This document shows positions 60,301 through 64,000 of a DNA stretch of 64,000 nt, one piece after another. The translations under genes were made by a program, and so were the position numbers. Under the pieces are notes generated by a model. That model ran no database searches. It was not told the DNA's origin and saw nothing but the letters and a program-made list of their open reading frames with translations. Position 1 is the stretch's first letter; each line of letters opens with the position of its first letter. Origin of the DNA: Angiostrongylus vasorum (Eukaryota; Nematoda; Chromadorea; Rhabditida; Metastrongylidae); the NCBI GenBank assembly GCA_018806985.1, contig JADANN010000429.1, positions 1,054,001 to 1,118,000 of the forward strand, given 5' to 3'.

Positions 60301-63300
60301 CGGGATCGATCCGATGTGTACTGGAGGGCGCCTCTAACCACTGAGCTACACGCGTCCCTTTGGAGTTCAATTATTGCATCGAAATACTTAACTGACCTAT
60401 CGCATATTTTAGTAATACTTCCCTTTCTTCTAGAGCTGCAAAAGATTGACATAGCACGGCTTTCATTTCAACATAATCCGCACTCAAAGTTCGACATTCT
60501 CCTGAAAGTCCTCGATACATAGGTGATTATCAAAACTCATGGACAGCTCATATTACACAGAATGACACCATTCTCTTAAGAAACCTGATGCAGAGAATCT
60601 TCGTCAAACACTTACGTTGAACACTTCTGTATAGAACTTCATAGGCTTTTTCCAAGGTTTGTGACATCTCCTCCATAATTTCAACGGCAGCTGAATGTTC
60701 CCCATTGCTACGAAGCAGTTCCTTACTGTCGACATAAATGTTTTGAGCTCGAGCAAGTGCCGGAAAGAAATCGCTTGAAATTGTGCCATCTAAACATGAC
60801 ATATACAGCAATGATAGTAAGATATTTGCAAAATTCAGAACTCAGGTGTCTGCAGTAGGAATCGAATACGGTATTTCCCTTATCGGGGGGCTAAGGCGTT
60901 CACTATCACACCATGCGAGTCCTTCCTGTCGCCTCTCTCTTAGTTATGTTATTGACCTATGGGCGCTATTCAACAACCACCCGTCAACGGGATTACCCAG
61001 TGTAGCACAAGCCGGCATTGAACCCAGTTAAGCTAAAGCTGTAGTACATGTCACAGTGTAACCACTTTTAATAATGAAGTGAAATGTAATGCTTACGCTT
61101 CATCGTGGCTGGGAGGTGTTCCTGAGTATCGGGCTGCAATGTACAGCGGGGGGATTCCTCCCTCAGTCAGGGTTTCCCAAGCTGAGGAGTCTGGCGTTTC
61201 CATATGAAAGCCCACCTAAGAGTAAACCAATACCAGCATCCACCACCTTCCTGGTATCAAACCAGTCGCATCGTGGCAGATCTCCATCTAATCCATAAGG
61301 GCGGCGACTGTCCGTGGTGGTGACGACCTAGGGCAGACTTTGGCCAGGCTGACCTCGGGACTCTAGAGAAATACCATAGCTAAACCACGAATACTCTGAA
61401 ATATGGAGGTTGTGTTGGGCCCCGCACAACCAGTGATGACAAGCCGTCCAAGTATCCAAGTAAGTAAGTAATGTAATAAACAGTGATTACAGTATCTACA
61501 GTTGCCACTACGACGCCACCATCGTGAACAGTACGGTGCAACTAAGCTAACCAAAGAAGTATTTAAACGAATAAATGAAACAATTGTAGTGAAAAATAAC
61601 CATTCGAGTTCCCTTCTAGTGCTTTCCTCTCCAAATCTGTCAAGGAATACTTTCCAAGGAAGTCATCAATGGCTTTCTGTTTAGTTTCCAAATGTCTCCT
61701 GGAATTAAAAAAACCAGACCCTCAAGCGAATAAAGAGTCCAAGGGAAAATATTACTCAACCAACTTCTGATTTTGAAGAGCGCTAGTTTTGCTAAGAAGA
61801 TCCTGAGTCTTTTCCTTATTTTGCTGTATGCGATTGGTTAGATCAGCGCATATTCGATGCATTGTGCGAACTTTATCCGCAAAGTCCTGGACATGTGCAT
61901 TCACCTGAAGACCTTAAAGCTTATCAAAACATAATCTTAACTTTTTTAGTTACTTCAATGATGCTGAGATATTTGCAAAACTCCGGACGGCAGGTGTCTG
62001 CGGTTGGCAACGAACGCGTTATTGTCCTTTCCGGGGAGTAACGCGTTCACCACCACACCATGCGGGTCCTTCGTTTCGCCTGTCTCTCAGCTAATTCTAT
62101 CGAACTCTGTCATCAGCAATCACCCGTCAGCGGGATTGATCTGGGGAGCACATATCGGCACTGAACCCAGTTAAGCTGAGGCTTTACTCATAATCATCTA
62201 GAACTAGCTGAGAGACAGGCGAAACGAAGCACCCGCACGGTGTGGTTGTGAACGCGTTATTCCCCAAAAAGGACAACAGCGCGTTCGTTCCCCACCGCAG
62301 ACACCTGCGGTCCGGAGGAGTGTTGCAAATATCTCAGCATCATTGAAGTTATATTTCACAATACACCCTGCCATTAAAAAAGAGTAGGCAGTAAATAAAA
62401 CGGTTAAGCATACAACGCTAACGATGCTGAGACATTTGCAAAACTTTGGAATGCAGGTGTCTCCGGTGGGGATCGAACCCGCTATTACCACCGTGCGGGT
62501 CCATAGTTCCCCCTATCTCTCAGCTAGTTTTCTTCCTTCTAGTGCCACCAGCAATCATCCGTCAACAATTTCCGAAATTCGGAAACAAATTAAAAATGTA
62601 CAACCTTCTCAAACTCCTGGAGATATTCCTGGTTCAATTCCAGTTGCCGCTTTTCTAAACTTCGAAAGAGACGACGTTCGGTGTGTATATCGAGATCTCC
62701 AACCATCGGAGCAACGTAATCAACAACTTTCAGGAATTCCTTAAATATGAAAGAGCAAGATAATGAATAAAAGGATCAGAAAACCAAGTTTTATGAAGGT
62801 ATATTAAGGAAGTACACTGAAAATGTGTTTCCATTATAGGTGGTTATATCCCTTAGCAGAAACAGACTTGACAGTTTCCTGATCTGGAGGCAACTATCAT
62901 GACAAGAAATGGTTTGCTATACCTGCGACGTTTTGGTAACTATGGACTGCTTGCCCTAGTTCACATAAAAAGGATAAAAGGATAAAGCTCTCAGCGTCGA
63001 TCAATCCATGAGAGGCGCGCCATGCATTTGACTTCATGAAGCATCGTTAAAGATGATTGAATACATATCTGACCTTTATAATGACTCGCGCTGGCCTACC
63101 GATAAATCAAGCCCGTGCTGCTATCCTCCCAGACAAGTACCAATTTGCCGACCTCGGAGGGTTGGAGGGCTTGGGGGACGCCGGGACGATCCCATGTGTA
63201 TTGCAGGGCGCCTACGACAACTGCGCCACACGCGCCCTTCCTAGTTCACATAGGGTAATTTAAAATCCCTGTCTAAGTTGTACCCGAGCTTATCTAACGT

Positions 63301-63457
63301 TGCATATAAAACATAAACTTACAGGATCATTGTGGAGTTTGCTAGAGATAAGTTTATCGATCTTTCTCTTGATAGGATTCGTTGCTGTAGCACTACTGTC
63401 TACAGTATGAGCTGGTGGCGGTCCTTCTACGATTGTACCACCAACTTCTTCTTCCAT
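57387..63457 (-). CDS. cogc-6: conserved oligomeric Golgi complex subunit 6 (COG6)
   Basis: Subunit of the COG tethering complex, lobe B, which captures recycling vesicles at Golgi cisternae and keeps glycosylation enzymes in place. Exons in transcript order: 63457-63323, 62739-62605, 61904-61761, 61698-61601, 60789-60616, 60501-60397, 60052-59938, 59872-59781, 59714-59649, 59023-58932, 58639-58525, 58406-58342, 58264-58027, 57958-57851, 57772-57639, 57570-57387. About 666 residues, like human COG6 (657). Family landmarks: NPIKRKIDKLISSKLHNDP at the N-terminus, a helical coil (QQNKEKTQDLLSKTSALQNQ), [40 protein letters not shown] across the exon 7/8 junction, CRPFQ, IFGCVLDPLCRSV and FTDSRLEMIKAL. 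The ATG follows TTATCCAG, a likely spliced-leader acceptor. Two junctions (before 61698 and before 59023) are off by one base next to TTT and GGG runs. Everything else joins in phase. Confidence 0.95.
58660..58905 (-). repeat. family B, partial
   Basis: Fills most of COG6 intron 10. Right-hand part of the family, in reverse orientation in the window (same direction as COG6). Confidence 0.7.
59300..59577 (-). repeat. SINE family A
   Basis: Near full-length copy in COG6 intron 9, sense to COG6. Confidence 0.75.
60085..60360 (-). repeat. SINE family A
   Basis: Near full-length copy in COG6 intron 6. The head has an intact-looking CTAACCACTGAGCTACACGC (reverse of GCGTGTAGCTCAGTGGTTAG), the most tRNA-like A box of the family here. 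Confidence 0.8.
60812..61065 (-). repeat. SINE family D
   Basis: Reverse copy in COG6 intron 4, with GTAAGATATTTGCAAAATTC at the left and CAACCACCCGTCAACGGGA at the right. Confidence 0.7.
61098..61475 (+). repeat. family B
   Basis: Near full-length copy in COG6 intron 4, ending in an AAGTATCCAAGTAAGTAAGT tail. The right 150 bp is almost identical to the copy at 47805. Confidence 0.75.
61955..62185 (-). repeat. SINE family D
   Basis: Near full-length copy in COG6 intron 2, facing the forward copy at 62195. Confidence 0.75.
62195..62410 (+). repeat. SINE family D, 5'-truncated
   Basis: Begins at ATCTAGAACTAGCTGAGAGA and ends AAAGAGTAGGCAGTAAATAA. Inverted relative to its neighbours on both sides. 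Confidence 0.7.
62415..62572 (-). repeat. SINE family D, diverged
   Basis: Reverse copy starting GCTAACGATGCTGAGACATT and ending GCAATCATCCGTCAACAATT, 33 bases before COG6 exon 2. Confidence 0.65.
62965..63242 (-). repeat. SINE family A
   Basis: Near full-length copy in COG6 intron 1, with the duplicated tail AAAGGATAAAAGGATAAAGC at its left end. Confidence 0.8.
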
Positions 63458-64000
63458 GTGAGGTTCTGGATAACGATGAAAATGTAAAATATGTATATAC
63501 AAAATATATATTTATACGTAAAATGTGAGGGGGATCCCCCACGTCACCTACGAGGTGGACGCAATTTTCCGTTCTGCAACCCATCCGGAAAGAAGATGAC
63601 GTCGTGTCCCGGAATTACTTGGATAATTGGATGGCCCGCCTTGATTTGTTTTTTGGGGCCCCAGGATAAGTTCGATCTTCTTACGGGGTTTTGCTGACTT
63701 AGCCGTTGTCGTTCCCTGGAGTTCGGCCTAGCCCAAACGCTTCCCAGCCCAGGAATTACGAGGAAAATCTCTCTAACTATGATCTATAGCCAAAGTCTTA
63801 CTAGTGTAACGTTTCCTAAGGAAACCCTAGTGGGAAAAGAATTGCATAGGTGTACTTGGTTAAATATCCACTCTTTCTGCCATCGTTTCGTTGGTCGCTT
63901 CTCATTCTCAGCTTTTGGTACTTCCTTCCTTTACTCTATTCTTTCTCTTCCTTTCTTTCGTTTCTTCCTACTGTTTTTTCTTTTCTTTCTTTAGCCTTTG
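63458..64000. other. upstream region of COG6
   Basis: No gene seen. A partial, reverse family B fragment lies at about 63600-63760. The last 115 bases (63885-63999) are a pyrimidine-rich tract of C and T with many TTTCTTTC units. Confidence 0.5.
63600..63765 (-). repeat. family B, diverged fragment
   Basis: Contains GATGGCCCGCCTTGATTTG, GGGGCCCCAGGATAAG and CGTTCCCTGGAGTTCGG, matching the right end of family B in reverse with many changes. Confidence 0.5.

Noticed and set aside
1..64000. CRISPR arrays, operons with ribosome-binding sites, prophage or other prokaryotic systems
   Set aside because: Spliced genes, SINEs and non-LTR elements show animal nuclear DNA. No regularly spaced short repeats were seen.

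Overview
The window is nuclear DNA of a multicellular eukaryote, almost certainly a clade V (rhabditid/strongylid, hookworm-like) nematode. The three large genes all match Caenorhabditis-type orthologues. Introns carry short GT donors and TTTCAG-type acceptors. Two gene starts sit just behind a CAG that looks like a spliced-leader acceptor. The DNA between exons is packed with small tRNA-derived and other interspersed repeats. The species is inferred from these traits; no marker in the window names it.

Layout: (1) 1-1490, last two exons of an unrecognised + strand gene that enters from the left, ending in a stop and an AATAAA signal. (2) 1491-8684, intergenic, filled with repeats. (3) 8685-43936 (+), a 27-exon orthologue of the engulfment receptor CED-1 (Draper/MEGF10 family): signal peptide, EMI domain, many EGF-like repeats, one membrane helix, and a tail with NPLY and YASL motifs. 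Its introns hold SINEs, a decayed RTE-type retrotransposon, a fold-back Penelope-like element and at least one processed pseudogene. (4) 43937-47304, intergenic, with a 65-bp tandem repeat and SINEs. (5) 47305-56009 (+), catalytic subunit of DNA polymerase epsilon, with one 5.6-kb exon flanked by small exons. (6) 56010-57386, convergent intergenic region. (7) 57387-63457 (-), a 16-exon COG6 orthologue, a Golgi tethering subunit. (8) 63458-64000, upstream of COG6.

The three genes do not form a pathway: one acts in apoptotic-cell clearance, one in leading-strand DNA replication and one in intra-Golgi retrograde tethering. What joins the window is the repeat load. At least five interspersed families recur more than 50 times, and they have affected gene structure: one CED-1 exon appears to start at an acceptor inside a SINE, and another lacks a usable donor next to a SINE. 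Exon models were read by eye from frame, splice signals and family homology. Four junctions are off by one base beside short homopolymer runs, which looks more like draft-assembly error than gene death.
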